From Lewinellaceae bacterium (GTDB lineage: Bacteria > Bacteroidota > Bacteroidia > Chitinophagales > Saprospiraceae), in assembly GCA_020636105.1 (NCBI GenBank), contig JACJYL010000001.1, positions 806,001 to 870,000 on the forward strand: a stretch of 64,000 bases of DNA, in the 5' to 3' direction. Positions 45,360-54,317 of this stretch are shown one piece after another. Within the stretch, counting starts at the first letter, position 1, and every line of letters begins with the position of its first letter. A program made the position numbers and the translations under genes. Below the pieces are notes generated by a model, which worked only from the letters and a program-made list of their open reading frames with translations, made no database searches and had not been told where the DNA came from.

Positions 45360-47687
45360 TCAATCTTCATAATACCCATACCCATAACCGTAACCATACC
45401 CATAACCGTACCCGTAACCATATCGTCCCTTTTTATTCATTCCGTTCATTACGATACCTGGATTGGTCAGTTTCTTCTGTTGGTAAATGTCTTCAATGAC
45501 TTTAAGCAACCCTTTTTTGGTTTGGCCAATTCTGACGACAAAAAGACTGATATCAACGAAACGATTCAGTAACAAGGCATCTGTGACCAATCCAACGGGG
45601 GGAGTATCTAAAAAGATGATGTCAAATTCCGTTTTTAAATAAGCGATCAGGTCATCCAGTCGATCCTGCATCAATAATTCTGCCGGGTTGGGCGGAATGG
45701 GGCCTGCGCTGATGTAATACAGGTTTTCATGCAAATCCGTTGGCATGACAATCTCCTCCTTGGTGGCAGCCCCCACCAAAAAACTGGTGAGTCCCTTTCC
45801 ATGGTTTCCCTTTCCGATATAAGTAGCCAGTTTAGGTTTTCTCAAATCCATGCCTATTGCTATGGTTTTTTTTCCTGAAATGGCCATACTCATGGCGGTA
45901 TTAAGCGTCACAAAAGTTTTGCCGTCTCCCCCGGAGCCTGAAGTCACCAGAATGCATTTCTTTTCCTTGTCTGCCGCCAGAAAATGTAAATTAGTCCTCA
46001 ACAACCGGAACATCTCAGCAATAGCCGATCGGGAAGAACTGTCCACCACAATACTTTTGCCGCTTTTGCTGTGAGAAATTCCTCCTAAAATCGGGGTAGA
46101 GGTTTCGCCTTTAATATCCTCTTCCATCTCAATTTTATCATTGAGCAATACCCTCAAAAATACAAGCAGCGCCGGTAATCCTATTCCGAAAAGAAAACCA
46201 GCCGCATAAATTAAACTATTTCGTGGTTCGATGGGACTGGTAGGCAATCTTGCGGCATCAATCAATCGGGAATTGACGGTGGCTATGGCAAGAGAAAGGG
46301 CAGTTTCCTCTCTTTTTTCCAGCAAATAAACATAAAGGTTTTCCTTAATTCTCTGCTGACGGGTAATTTCCAGCAATTCACGCTGCTTTCGCGGAATAGT
46401 ACTGAGACGCTTCCTGTTCGTATTTATTTTGCTCTCAATACTAATGCGGCTTTTGCTGATGCCTTCCTTCAATCTTGCCAATGCTTCAGAAATAATGCCT
46501 TCCAGTGAGGCTATTTCCCGCTCTATTTCCAGTAACTCCGGGTTTTCCCCCCCTGCGGATCTCAGCAGACGGCTGCGTTTCAGGATGGCCTGATTAAACT
46601 CCGAAATATGAGCGCTTACCGTCGGATCATCCACGGTAAGGTTTGCCGGTAACAATTTATACTTCCCAATGTTTGAAGAAAAGTAATCTTCAATATAATT
46701 GAGAATATTCTCTTCCACTTCTATCTGGGAAAGTTTCCCTTCCTGGTCATTCAGGTCTTCAATATAATCCACTACTTCACCCATCTCCGGGGTAATCACA
46801 TTATTATCCCTGCGATAATCCTCCACATTCCGCTCCACAATTTCCAGCTCATCACGGATTAATAATAACCGATCCTCAATAAATTTCAAGGTATTGGCAG
46901 CCACTTCATTTTTATCTTCCAGGGCCGCTTCATTATAGACCTTTACCAAAGTATTCACCACATCTTTGGCTCTTTCAGGGACAGCATCCTTTAGGGTAAT
47001 GCTCAGTACACTGCTCCATTCCTGTGCTTCAGAAATTTTTATCAACCCGGAGTAACTTGCGGCAACATCCTCCCTTTTCCTGAAATTAATCTTGATCGGT
47101 ACATTAAATTTTTGCTCCGCAATCCGCTTAAAAATAAGAGTATCTTTCTCTATAATAACAGGAATTCCGTAGGCATAAACAGTGCTGCTGTCCCCAAGGA
47201 TCAACTCAAACTTTTTATCATCAATATCCTTGATCACCAAAGACCCCTTTACTTTTGGCCTTCCCTTACGAATGACTTCAACCGGCATCTTAGAATAGGC
47301 TTCAGAATCTTTAACCCTACCCTGGTGGATATAATTAATTTCAAGGCCCAGCTCATCCACGACTTCCTCCATAAGCGTCCTTGATTTGAGGATATGGATT
47401 TCATTTAGTACATTTTTGGTTCCCTGGGCAATACCAAGGCCTTGAAACAATGATTCCTGGGACATCCCGGAAGCACCACTTTCGTCTTTTATCAAAATCG
47501 TCGCCTTGGCCAGGTAAACAGGTTTTGCATAACGGAGGTATATCCAGGCCCCTGCGATCCCTAAAACCAACCCAATCAAATACCAATACCAATAGAGAAG
47601 AATATACCTGAAGAAGAAACCTCTCAGGTCTATCGGGCGTTCTTCTTCAACAAAAAAATCAGACTGTCCGGGCATTTTTTTTACCAT
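45360..47687 (-). CDS. wzc: polysaccharide co-polymerase and tyrosine autokinase (Wzc-like)
   Basis: 775 residues. The N-terminal Wzz domain has a first membrane segment at about residues 28-50 and a second at about 500-520, with long coiled-coil helices between. The C-terminal BY-kinase domain carries Walker A GSGGDGKT (Lys590), Walker A' IGMDLRKPK and Walker B FLDTPPVG. The last 22 residues are tyrosine-rich: ten tyrosines, eight in Gly-Tyr pairs, ending YYED. In the family, transphosphorylation of such a tail controls chain length and export with Wza. The PHP phosphatase at 19391 is the likely reverse enzyme. Confidence 0.95.
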   Translation of the reverse strand: MVKKMPGQSDFFVEEERPIDLRGFFFRYILLYWYWYLIGLVLGIAGAWIYLRYAKPVYLAKATILIKDESGASGMSQESLFQGLGIAQGTKNVLNEIHILKSRTLMEEVVDELGLEINYIHQGRVKDSEAYSKMPVEVIRKGRPKVKGSLVIKDIDDKKFELILGDSSTVYAYGIPVIIEKDTLIFKRIAEQKFNVPIKINFRKREDVAASYSGLIKISEAQEWSSVLSITLKDAVPERAKDVVNTLVKVYNEAALEDKNEVAANTLKFIEDRLLLIRDELEIVERNVEDYRRDNNVITPEMGEVVDYIEDLNDQEGKLSQIEVEENILNYIEDYFSSNIGKYKLLPANLTVDDPTVSAHISEFNQAILKRSRLLRSAGGENPELLEIEREIASLEGIISEALARLKEGISKSRISIESKINTNRKRLSTIPRKQRELLEITRQQRIKENLYVYLLEKREETALSLAIATVNSRLIDAARLPTSPIEPRNSLIYAAGFLFGIGLPALLVFLRVLLNDKIEMEEDIKGETSTPILGGISHSKSGKSIVVDSSSRSAIAEMFRLLRTNLHFLAADKEKKCILVTSGSGGDGKTFVTLNTAMSMAISGKKTIAIGMDLRKPKLATYIGKGNHGKGLTSFLVGAATKEEIVMPTDLHENLYYISAGPIPPNPAELLMQDRLDDLIAYLKTEFDIIFLDTPPVGLVTDALLLNRFVDISLFVVRIGQTKKGLLKVIEDIYQQKKLTNPGIVMNGMNKKGRYGYGYGYGYGYGYGYGYYED
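45372..45422 (-). repeat. 6-bp tandem repeat encoding the (Gly-Tyr)8 tail of the kinase
   Basis: Seventeen codons at the 3' end of the kinase gene read Tyr followed by eight Gly-Tyr pairs. The DNA units vary only at third positions (GGT or GGG, TAT or TAC). A whole-unit gain or loss keeps the frame and would change the number of phosphorylatable tyrosines. Confidence 0.85.
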
Positions 47688-47711
47688 TTATTTTCAAATG
47701 ATTGTTTTAAA

Positions 47712-48485
47712 TTATCTGGTCACTGAAACAATTAGGGTTGCCAGGGTAACGACCACCGTTGCCCAGGGCAATATTTTTGAGGCTTGTGTATTAATCGTTG
47801 CCGCCTTTTCTTTAATCGGTTCCACATAAACCACGTCATTTTGCTGTAAATAAAAATAGGGAGAATTAAACACTTCCGTGGCATGCAAATCAAGTCTCCC
47901 GTAATAACGCTGTCCTTCTTTTTCCCTGATTACCAAAATATTGCTACGATTGGCATAAGGCGTTAAATCACCCACCTGGCTCAATACTTCCAATATCGTG
48001 ACTTGTTCTTCCTGCAGCACTATAGTGCCAGGGTTTTTGACTTCCCCCAACAGACTAATTTTAAAATTCAATACCCTGACATTAACACTGGGATCCTTCA
48101 AATAGGGTTTTAGGCGATTAATCAAGGTATCCCGAATCGCTTTGGTGGTCAACCCTTCCACATTAATAACTCCCAATACAGGAAAATTTATTTCCCCGTT
48201 ATTGTTCACCAGGTAACCACCTGAATTACTATTACTATTTTGATACCCGCTGCTCTTTAATTCAGCACTTACATTAAAAGGGGCTGCCGCCTGGGTATCC
48301 CAGCTTTGAACATTGATTTGCAAAATATCATCTGTCTGCACAATCAATTCCGGTACCTGGAAATTTTCTCCACTTCTATTTTCAAATGCTGTTCCTTCAT
48401 TAAAATTCACCAGGTGTTCGTACGGGACACAAGACGATAGTCCTGTAAGTGTGATAAATACCAAAAAAACATATAAAATTTTCAT
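47712..48485 (-). CDS. wza: polysaccharide export lipoprotein (Wza-like, SLBB)
   Basis: 257 residues. A lipoprotein signal peptide ends at the lipobox GLSSC (Cys19). The Poly_export domain follows (QTDDILQINVQSWDTQAA) and one SLBB repeat (LGEVKNPGTIVLQEEQVTIL). A C-terminal hydrophobic segment (ILPWATVVVTLATLIVSV) may form the outer-membrane helix of the octameric channel. It is 24 bp before the wzc gene on the same strand, the usual exporter and kinase pair. Shorter than E. coli Wza (379), as is common in Bacteroidota. Confidence 0.94.
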   Translation of the reverse strand: MKILYVFLVFITLTGLSSCVPYEHLVNFNEGTAFENRSGENFQVPELIVQTDDILQINVQSWDTQAAAPFNVSAELKSSGYQNSNSNSGGYLVNNNGEINFPVLGVINVEGLTTKAIRDTLINRLKPYLKDPSVNVRVLNFKISLLGEVKNPGTIVLQEEQVTILEVLSQVGDLTPYANRSNILVIREKEGQRYYGRLDLHATEVFNSPYFYLQQNDVVYVEPIKEKAATINTQASKILPWATVVVTLATLIVSVTR

Positions 48486-48490
48486 GCCTT

Positions 48491-49462
48491 TTATTTTTCT
48501 AAAGAATCATTGAATAGACCTTTGTACCATTTTAAACTGTTTTCCAGGCCATCCTCTACCTTAACTAATGGCTGATAACCTAACAGTTGAATGGCCTTAC
48601 TTACATCAGCCAAACTATGTGGAATATCCCCTGCCCGCTCCGGTCCGTAAAGCGCATCCAGCGGGCAGCCGATAATTTCACGAATATAACCCCAAAGTTC
48701 ATTCAGTGTCGTACGTTCTCCACAAGCAATATTGTAAACCTGGTTGAGCGCTTTTTCCTCTTTGGTAAACAGAGAAAGCACATTAGCCTGCACAGCATTA
48801 TCGACGTAGGTATAATCGCGGGAAAAACTACCGTCACCATTGATGGTGGGTGGTTTCCCGGTAATGGCCGCCTTCATAAACAAAGGAATCACCGCTGCAT
48901 AGGATCCGTTAGGGTCCTGTTTGGGGCCAAAGATATTAAAATATCTAAGGCCGATATACCTGAATGAATAGAGCCTGGCGAAAACATCGGCATATTGCTC
49001 ATTGACCACTTTGGTAATGGCATAAGGAGATAAGGGCTTCCCAATATTTTCTTCGACCTTGGGCAAGGCTGGACTATCGCCATAAGTGGAGGAAGAAGCG
49101 GCAAATACTACTCGTTCTATTCCTTGTTCCTTGGCCGCTGTAAAAATATTCAGCGTCCCCGTTATATTAACCGCATTGGTGGTCAAAGGGTCTTCCACTG
49201 AGCGGGGAACAGAACCTAAAGCTGCCTGGTGTGAAATTTTGTCCATCCCTTCACAAACCTTTAAACAAGCTTCGTAATCCCTGATATCCCCTTTCACAAA
49301 CTCAAAATCATTACGATCCATATAAGGATGCAGGTTGGCTAAATTCCCCGTCGACAAATTGTCGAAGACCCGAACAAGGCCTACTCTATCGTCTTTCAAT
49401 AAAGCTTCCACCAGGTTGGATCCAATAAAACCGGCCCCTCCGGTAATCAGTATTTTTTGCAC
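48491..49462 (-). CDS. UDP-N-acetylglucosamine 4-epimerase-like SDR (WbpP/TviC type)
   Basis: 323 residues. It has ILITGGAGFIGSNLVEALL, catalytic Tyr147/Lys151 (SPYAITK), and the blocks VPRSVEDPLTTNAVNITGT and RYFNIFGPKQDPNGSYAAVI that mark the WbpP/TviC group, which interconverts UDP-GlcNAc and UDP-GalNAc or the corresponding uronates. It is 5 bp before wza. With the TviB/WbpA-like dehydrogenase at 51230 it could produce UDP-GalNAcA; the alternative is supply of UDP-GalNAc for the initiating transferase. Confidence 0.9.
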   Translation of the reverse strand: MQKILITGGAGFIGSNLVEALLKDDRVGLVRVFDNLSTGNLANLHPYMDRNDFEFVKGDIRDYEACLKVCEGMDKISHQAALGSVPRSVEDPLTTNAVNITGTLNIFTAAKEQGIERVVFAASSSTYGDSPALPKVEENIGKPLSPYAITKVVNEQYADVFARLYSFRYIGLRYFNIFGPKQDPNGSYAAVIPLFMKAAITGKPPTINGDGSFSRDYTYVDNAVQANVLSLFTKEEKALNQVYNIACGERTTLNELWGYIREIIGCPLDALYGPERAGDIPHSLADVSKAIQLLGYQPLVKVEDGLENSLKWYKGLFNDSLEK

Positions 49463-49497
49463 TAATCAATATTTATATTCATAAACAGCTCAGGAAA

Positions 49498-50469
49498 TTA
49501 CTTCTCAAAAGGGTGCTTGCTCAAAGGCCGTTTCGCCAACGGATGGTAATCTCCCTTTATCCCAATCGGTTTGCTATTCCGGATGGCATGTACAATTTCA
49601 ATGGCCTTCCTGGCCTCCCCTATTCTAAATCCGTTGCCGGACAATACCGCTTCGTAACTTCGGGTATGCAAATCCGTAAACCCTTCACTAAATTCAATAT
49701 CTTCCCCATCCATGGTTATGGATCGATAAGTCCTGGCGCCTGTTGCTTTTATCTTTTCCGGAATAACATCGTAATTGATACTCAAAAACCAACGGACTCT
49801 TGCCTTTTCAAACTCGAGGTAACCCGCTGCTCTGTCATGGGTATGAAGGTGCACCGTATTTTGCTTCACTTCCCCAAAAACCCATTGCAACATATCATAA
49901 AAATGAACCCCTATATTGGTGGCAATCCCTCCTGATTTTTTCTCATCGCCCTTCCAACTGGTATAGTACCAATGCCCCCTGGAAGTCAGGTAGGTCAGGT
50001 CAAGATCAAACATTTTATCGGCGGGACTTTCTTCCACTCTCCGCTTCAGGTCAATAATCCCCGGATGCAATCTTAACTGGAGGATGTTGTAAATATTTTT
50101 TCCGGTCTCTTGCTCAATTTCTTCGAGGGGGTCGATGTTCCAGGGATTGAGCACAATGGGTTTTTCACAAATGACATCTGCTCCGTGTCGCAATCCAAAA
50201 CGGATGTGAGCATCGTGCAAATAATTCGGGGAACAAACTCCCACGTAGTCTACCTGTGCTCCTACCCGCTTGAGTTTTTCCAGGTGGCGGTCAAAACGTT
50301 CAAACTCCGTAAAAAAATCGGCATTGGGGAAATAGCTGTCTATAACACCTACAGAATCAAAGGGATCGAATGCCGCCAACAGGTGGTTGTCTGTATCCCT
50401 GATGGCCTTCATGTGCCTTGGAGCAACATAACCGGCGGCCCCTATTAATGCAAAATTTTTCATGCTCAA
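49498..50469 (-). CDS. wbpB: UDP-GlcNAcA 3-dehydrogenase (WbpB/WlbA-like Gfo/Idh/MocA)
   Basis: 323 residues. The start FALIGAAGYVAPRHMKAIRD is highly characteristic of WbpB/WlbA, with VDYVGVCSPNYLHDAHIRFG, ICEKPIVLNP (EKP motif) and GIATNIGVHFYDMLQWVFG following. WlbA oxidises C3 of UDP-GlcNAcA, recycling NAD with 2-oxoglutarate. Partners for the next steps (aminotransferase 53128, acetyltransferase 52527) and the previous one (dehydrogenase 51230) are close upstream. It lies downstream of upxY by 137 bp. Confidence 0.92.
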   Translation of the reverse strand: MSMKNFALIGAAGYVAPRHMKAIRDTDNHLLAAFDPFDSVGVIDSYFPNADFFTEFERFDRHLEKLKRVGAQVDYVGVCSPNYLHDAHIRFGLRHGADVICEKPIVLNPWNIDPLEEIEQETGKNIYNILQLRLHPGIIDLKRRVEESPADKMFDLDLTYLTSRGHWYYTSWKGDEKKSGGIATNIGVHFYDMLQWVFGEVKQNTVHLHTHDRAAGYLEFEKARVRWFLSINYDVIPEKIKATGARTYRSITMDGEDIEFSEGFTDLHTRSYEAVLSGNGFRIGEARKAIEIVHAIRNSKPIGIKGDYHPLAKRPLSKHPFEK

Positions 50470-50606
50470 TTTTCCTTTTCTATGGTTGGGGGTCTATTTA
50501 CCTGACAAAATAATTCTGCCGCATGGCTTCGCCGTCGATAAGTCGCAAATGGACTTAATCCCCGAATTGTAAAAACCCGAAAAAAACCGATCAATAATAT
50601 ATCCCG

Positions 50607-51161
50607 TTATAACCGGGCGCCAATATTTATCTTTTTCAAAAGCTTTTGGTCAATTTGCCATTCCAGTCCCATCCCCAGACTGTTTAATTCAACCAAAAAA
50701 CGTTGTTTCCCTTCTTCTTTAATGAGCTTCCCCCTGATCCCCGTCAAATTTCCACCTATTATTTCCACCAAATCTCCGGGTTTGAAGCCCAGCGTTTCGA
50801 TCCTGACTTCAATGCCTTCCCCCACCACTCTTTTTACCAGATCAATCTCATTCTGTGGAATGGAGACCAAATTTCCGGAAAACCTGACAAACTTAACCAC
50901 ATCAGGAGTCTGCAGTACCTTGATGTAATCTTTATAGGTAATGTTGACAAAAAGGTAACCGTTAAAAAGAGGCAATTCAACCTTTTTCGCTTTTCTTGTA
51001 TAATGACGGGTAAGGTGTAATAAGGGTAAGTAATTGACGATCCCCTGCTTATCTAAGCGGGATTTGATCACTTTTTCTCTTTTATAAGGGGTACAAATGG
51101 CAAACCACCGAGCTTCATGCTCATCCAAATGATTTTCAAATATCTCACTTTTTGTTGCCAT
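50607..51161 (-). CDS. UpxY family NusG-like transcription antiterminator
   Basis: 184 residues. The NusG N-terminal domain is visible (ARWFAICTPYKREKVIKSRL, PLFNGYLFVNITYKDY) and the KOW domain near the end (FKPGDLVEIIGGNLTGIRGK). UpxY proteins in Bacteroides ride with RNA polymerase to read through terminators in the long capsule operon they belong to, and block other capsule loci in trans with UpxZ. No UpxZ is seen here. The gene lies inside the locus with three wbp genes upstream. The 137-bp and 68-bp gaps on its two sides show no clear terminator. Confidence 0.92.
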   Translation of the reverse strand: MATKSEIFENHLDEHEARWFAICTPYKREKVIKSRLDKQGIVNYLPLLHLTRHYTRKAKKVELPLFNGYLFVNITYKDYIKVLQTPDVVKFVRFSGNLVSIPQNEIDLVKRVVGEGIEVRIETLGFKPGDLVEIIGGNLTGIRGKLIKEEGKQRFLVELNSLGMGLEWQIDQKLLKKINIGARL

Positions 51162-51229
51162 TTCAAAAATATTTTTGATTGTAACCGGAACAGTTATATC
51201 GAGATGTAGTTATTCTTTTAAAATACAAT

Positions 51230-52522
51230 TTAAAGCCTCCAATAAGTAAGCGACTCGCCCAAAGACTTGTCATAAATACTTTTTATATCCATGAGTATCG
51301 GATCTTCATTCATCAATTGCCGGAAATAATTCCCGTCCAGGTGCTGGTAATCTTTATGATTCACAGCCACTATTACGGCATCGTAATTTTTTCCTGGCAC
51401 GGCAGACAGTTCAAAACCATATTCCTTACTGACCTCTTCTCCAGAGGCATGAGGATCTACAATATCCACCTTTATGGAAAAATCCCTGAGCTCTTTGATT
51501 AGGTTTGCCACTTTGGAGTTGCGAATATCTGAAACATTTTCCTTAAAAGTAATGCCCTTCACCAAGACCTTACAATTACTTGGGTTTTTCCCTTTATGAA
51601 TTAACATCTGGGTCAGGCGTTTGGCCAGGAAGGCAGGCATTTCATCATTCAGCTTTCTTCCACTGGTGATGATTTGGGGGGTGTAGCCAATTTGATTTGC
51701 CTTATATAACAAATAATACGGATCAACCCCGATACAGTGTCCCCCGACCAAACCGGGGGTAAAGTTAAGAAAGTTCCATTTTGTTCCGGCGGCCTCCAGC
51801 ACTTCTTTGGTATCAATATTCATTTTATCAAAAATAACCGACAACTCATTCATGAAAGCTATGTTAATATCTCTTTGAGTATTTTCAATGACTTTGGCGG
51901 CTTCCGCGACCTTTATAGATCCGGCCTTGTAAATTCCTGCGGTGATCACCTCCCCGTAAACCTGAGCAATGACTTCTGCTGATTCGACGTCACTTCCCGA
52001 AACGATCTTGAGAATCTTTTCCACCGTATGCTCCTTGTCCCCGGGATTGATCCGCTCAGGAGAATACCCAACCTTAAAATCAATGCCTTCTTTTAAGCCT
52101 GAATACTTTTCCAGGATGGGCACACATTCTTCTTCGGTACAGCCGGGGTAAACGGTTGACTCGTAGACGACATAATCCCCTGTTTTCAAGGCTTTTCCAA
52201 CGGTTTCTGAAGCCTTGAAAACAGCGGATAGGTTGGGAATATTATGCTTGTCCACCGGTGTGGGAACGGCAATAACATGAAATTGTGCCTGCTTTAATAT
52301 CAGCGGGTCGGCTGAATAATGAATATCCTTATTGAGAAAAGCACTTTTGTCCAATTCATTCGAAGGATCAATGCCAGTTTTCATCAACTCCACCCGGTCT
52401 TCATTGACATCAAAGCCAATGACGCTGAATTTTTTGGCAAACTCCAGGGCAAGAGGAAGTCCTACATATCCCAGGCCGATAACGGAAATCCGGCTTTGCT
52501 TTCTTTTTAGTTTATCTAACAT
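51230..52522 (-). CDS. UDP-N-acetylhexosamine 6-dehydrogenase (WbpA/TviB-like)
   Basis: 430 residues. The family motifs are present: ISVIGLGYVGLPLALEFAKK at the N-terminus, VYESTVYPGCTEEE, EAAKVIENTQRDINIAFMNE and the catalytic Cys263 in GGHCIGVDPYYL. It oxidises C6 of UDP-GlcNAc or UDP-GalNAc with two NAD. The WbpB-, WbpD- and WbpE-like genes around it point to UDP-GlcNAcA as product; the WbpP-like epimerase leaves UDP-GalNAcA open. Starts 4 bp after the acetyltransferase gene. Confidence 0.93.
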   Translation of the reverse strand: MLDKLKRKQSRISVIGLGYVGLPLALEFAKKFSVIGFDVNEDRVELMKTGIDPSNELDKSAFLNKDIHYSADPLILKQAQFHVIAVPTPVDKHNIPNLSAVFKASETVGKALKTGDYVVYESTVYPGCTEEECVPILEKYSGLKEGIDFKVGYSPERINPGDKEHTVEKILKIVSGSDVESAEVIAQVYGEVITAGIYKAGSIKVAEAAKVIENTQRDINIAFMNELSVIFDKMNIDTKEVLEAAGTKWNFLNFTPGLVGGHCIGVDPYYLLYKANQIGYTPQIITSGRKLNDEMPAFLAKRLTQMLIHKGKNPSNCKVLVKGITFKENVSDIRNSKVANLIKELRDFSIKVDIVDPHASGEEVSKEYGFELSAVPGKNYDAVIVAVNHKDYQHLDGNYFRQLMNEDPILMDIKSIYDKSLGESLTYWRL

Positions 52523-52526
52523 GATG

Positions 52527-53105
52527 TTATATTTTCTCCACTTTATTACCGCTCAATTTATATTGCTCTCGGCTTTCGGGACAAACAGCCTCCCCATTTC
52601 TGTCAAAAGTCAACCGATGACCATGTTCGCTCATCCAGCCGGTTTGCCGGGCCGGGTTACCGACAACAAGGGCGTAGGCCGGGATCGATTTAGTGACCAC
52701 AGCGCCGGCGCCAATAAAAGCATACTGTTCAATGTCTACTCCGCAAACAATGGTTGCATTAGCCCCTACGGTAACGCCCTTTCCCAGCTTTGTTTTCTGA
52801 TAATTTCCTTTCCTGTTTACAGCACTTCGGGGATTGATCACGTTGGTAAAAACCATAGATGGACCCAAAAAAACATCGTCACCACAAACCACCCCCGAGT
52901 ATATGGAAACATTATTCTGTACCTTAACATTGTTGCCCAATTCCACGTCCGAAGCCACAAAAACATTTTGGCCAAAATTACATTGCTTGCCAATCCTGGC
53001 TCCGGCCATAATATGGCAAAAATGCCAGATTTTGGTGTCCTCTCCAATTACCGCTCCATCGTCCACGATCGAGGAAGGGTGACAATAGTAATTTTTTTCA
53101 GTCAT
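52527..53105 (-). CDS. wbpD: UDP-GlcNAc3NA N-acetyltransferase (WbpD/WlbB-like)
   Basis: 192 residues, a left-handed beta-helix with many hexapeptide turns (IGEDTKIWHFCHIMAGARIG, FGQNVFVASDVELGNNVKVQ). The segment GPSMVFTNVINPRSAVNRK and the ending VGNPARQTGWMSEHGHRL are specific to the WbpD/WlbB group, which acetylates the 3-amino group of UDP-2-acetamido-3-amino-glucuronate. It sits between the aminotransferase and the dehydrogenase of the same pathway. The ending RNGEAVCPES suggests a Cys-containing C-terminal tail. Confidence 0.93.
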   Translation of the reverse strand: MTEKNYYCHPSSIVDDGAVIGEDTKIWHFCHIMAGARIGKQCNFGQNVFVASDVELGNNVKVQNNVSIYSGVVCGDDVFLGPSMVFTNVINPRSAVNRKGNYQKTKLGKGVTVGANATIVCGVDIEQYAFIGAGAVVTKSIPAYALVVGNPARQTGWMSEHGHRLTFDRNGEAVCPESREQYKLSGNKVEKI

Positions 53106-53127
53106 TCCGGATTTTTTTTCCTTAGGC

Positions 53128-54258
53128 TCAATTGAAAAAAGACAACACCGCTTTGATTATATAATTTTGTATTTCTTCTGTCATTTCAGTATGGATAGGC
53201 AACGATAAAACTTCTTTACACAATTGATCCGTGACTTCCAAAAACTCTACTCCTCCTGAAAATTCCCCTCGGTATGCTTCCTGAGCATACAAGGGTACCG
53301 GATAATAAATCATACTCGGCACCCCATGTGCGCTGAGATATTCCTGCAACACCTCTCTTTTTCCATTTTTAACCAACAGCGTATATTGGTGAAAAACATG
53401 GCTTGAGTTGGGTTGTCTCACCGGAATTTGGAGTCCGTCAACATCCGCAAAGGCTTTATCGTAATAGGCTGCAGCGCTTTGTCTGGCCCGGGCATACTCA
53501 TCCAAATGGCTCAATTTTATATCAAGGATAGCCGCCTGGATAGTATCGAGGCGTGAGTTGACCCCAATTTCGTCATGATAATATCTTCTGACCTGCCCAT
53601 GATTGGCGATCATTCTGCATTTTTTAGCCAATCCTTCATCATTGGTATAAAGTGCTCCTCCATCCCCAAAGGCACCTAAATTTTTGGAAGGGTAAAACGA
53701 AGTACATCCAATATGACCTATAGTCCCTGTTTTGGACCGGGTTCCATTACTAAAGGTATAATCCGCTCCGATCGCCTGGGCATTGTCTTCCACCACATAC
53801 AAATGGTGTCGGTTGGCCACTTCCATGATGGGCTCCATATCGCAACTTTGTCCAAAGAGATGAACAGGAACAATGGCTTTTGTTTTGGGAGTGATGGCTT
53901 TTTCAATGATTTCAGCGGTCACATTGAAGGTTCCAGGATCCACGTCTACCATAACCGGGATCAGTCGAAGCAACGCAATAACTTCCGCCGTAGCCACATA
54001 GGTAAAGGCCGGAACGATTACTTCGTCACCCGGTTCGAGCCCCAGCGACATCAAGGCAATCTGAAGCGCATCAGTTCCATTGGCACAGGGGATAACATAT
54101 TTTGCGCCCAGGTATTCTTCCAAATGCTGCTGAAAAGCATTAACAGCGGGTCCGTTAATAAAAGCCCCGGATTCAATTACATCAAGTACCGCCTGATCAA
54201 CGGCTGATTTTATTTTTTGATATTGGCCTTTAACATCGACCATCTGAATATTTTCCAT
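53128..54258 (-). CDS. wbpE: DegT/DnrJ/EryC1/StrS aminotransferase (WbpE/WlbC-like)
   Basis: 376 residues. The N-terminus IQMVDVKGQYQKIKSAVDQA matches WbpE; the PLP lysine is Lys192 in SFYPSKNLGAFGD, and GAKYVIPCANGTDALQIAL, VVEDNAQAIGADY and RMIANHGQVRRYYHDEIG are all in place. It aminates C3 of the 3-keto sugar made by the WbpB-like enzyme. It is the first clear gene of the polysaccharide operon in transcription order. ATG at 54258; an alternative ATG at residue 6 gives a shorter start. Confidence 0.94.
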   Translation of the reverse strand: MENIQMVDVKGQYQKIKSAVDQAVLDVIESGAFINGPAVNAFQQHLEEYLGAKYVIPCANGTDALQIALMSLGLEPGDEVIVPAFTYVATAEVIALLRLIPVMVDVDPGTFNVTAEIIEKAITPKTKAIVPVHLFGQSCDMEPIMEVANRHHLYVVEDNAQAIGADYTFSNGTRSKTGTIGHIGCTSFYPSKNLGAFGDGGALYTNDEGLAKKCRMIANHGQVRRYYHDEIGVNSRLDTIQAAILDIKLSHLDEYARARQSAAAYYDKAFADVDGLQIPVRQPNSSHVFHQYTLLVKNGKREVLQEYLSAHGVPSMIYYPVPLYAQEAYRGEFSGGVEFLEVTDQLCKEVLSLPIHTEMTEEIQNYIIKAVLSFFN

Positions 54259-54317
54259 AAGTAGAATTATTTTCTTATGCTTTAAATAGTTTATAGTTTT
54301 TCAACCCGGGCAGATCA

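Noticed and set aside
45360..45422. Kinase tail repeat as a phase-variable on/off switch
   Set aside because: Units are 6 bp, so slippage keeps the frame; it can change tail length but not switch the gene off.
52332..53135. Open plus-strand frame of 267 codons
   Set aside because: Antisense to the acetyltransferase and dehydrogenase genes with clear families. No start context and no recognisable protein features.
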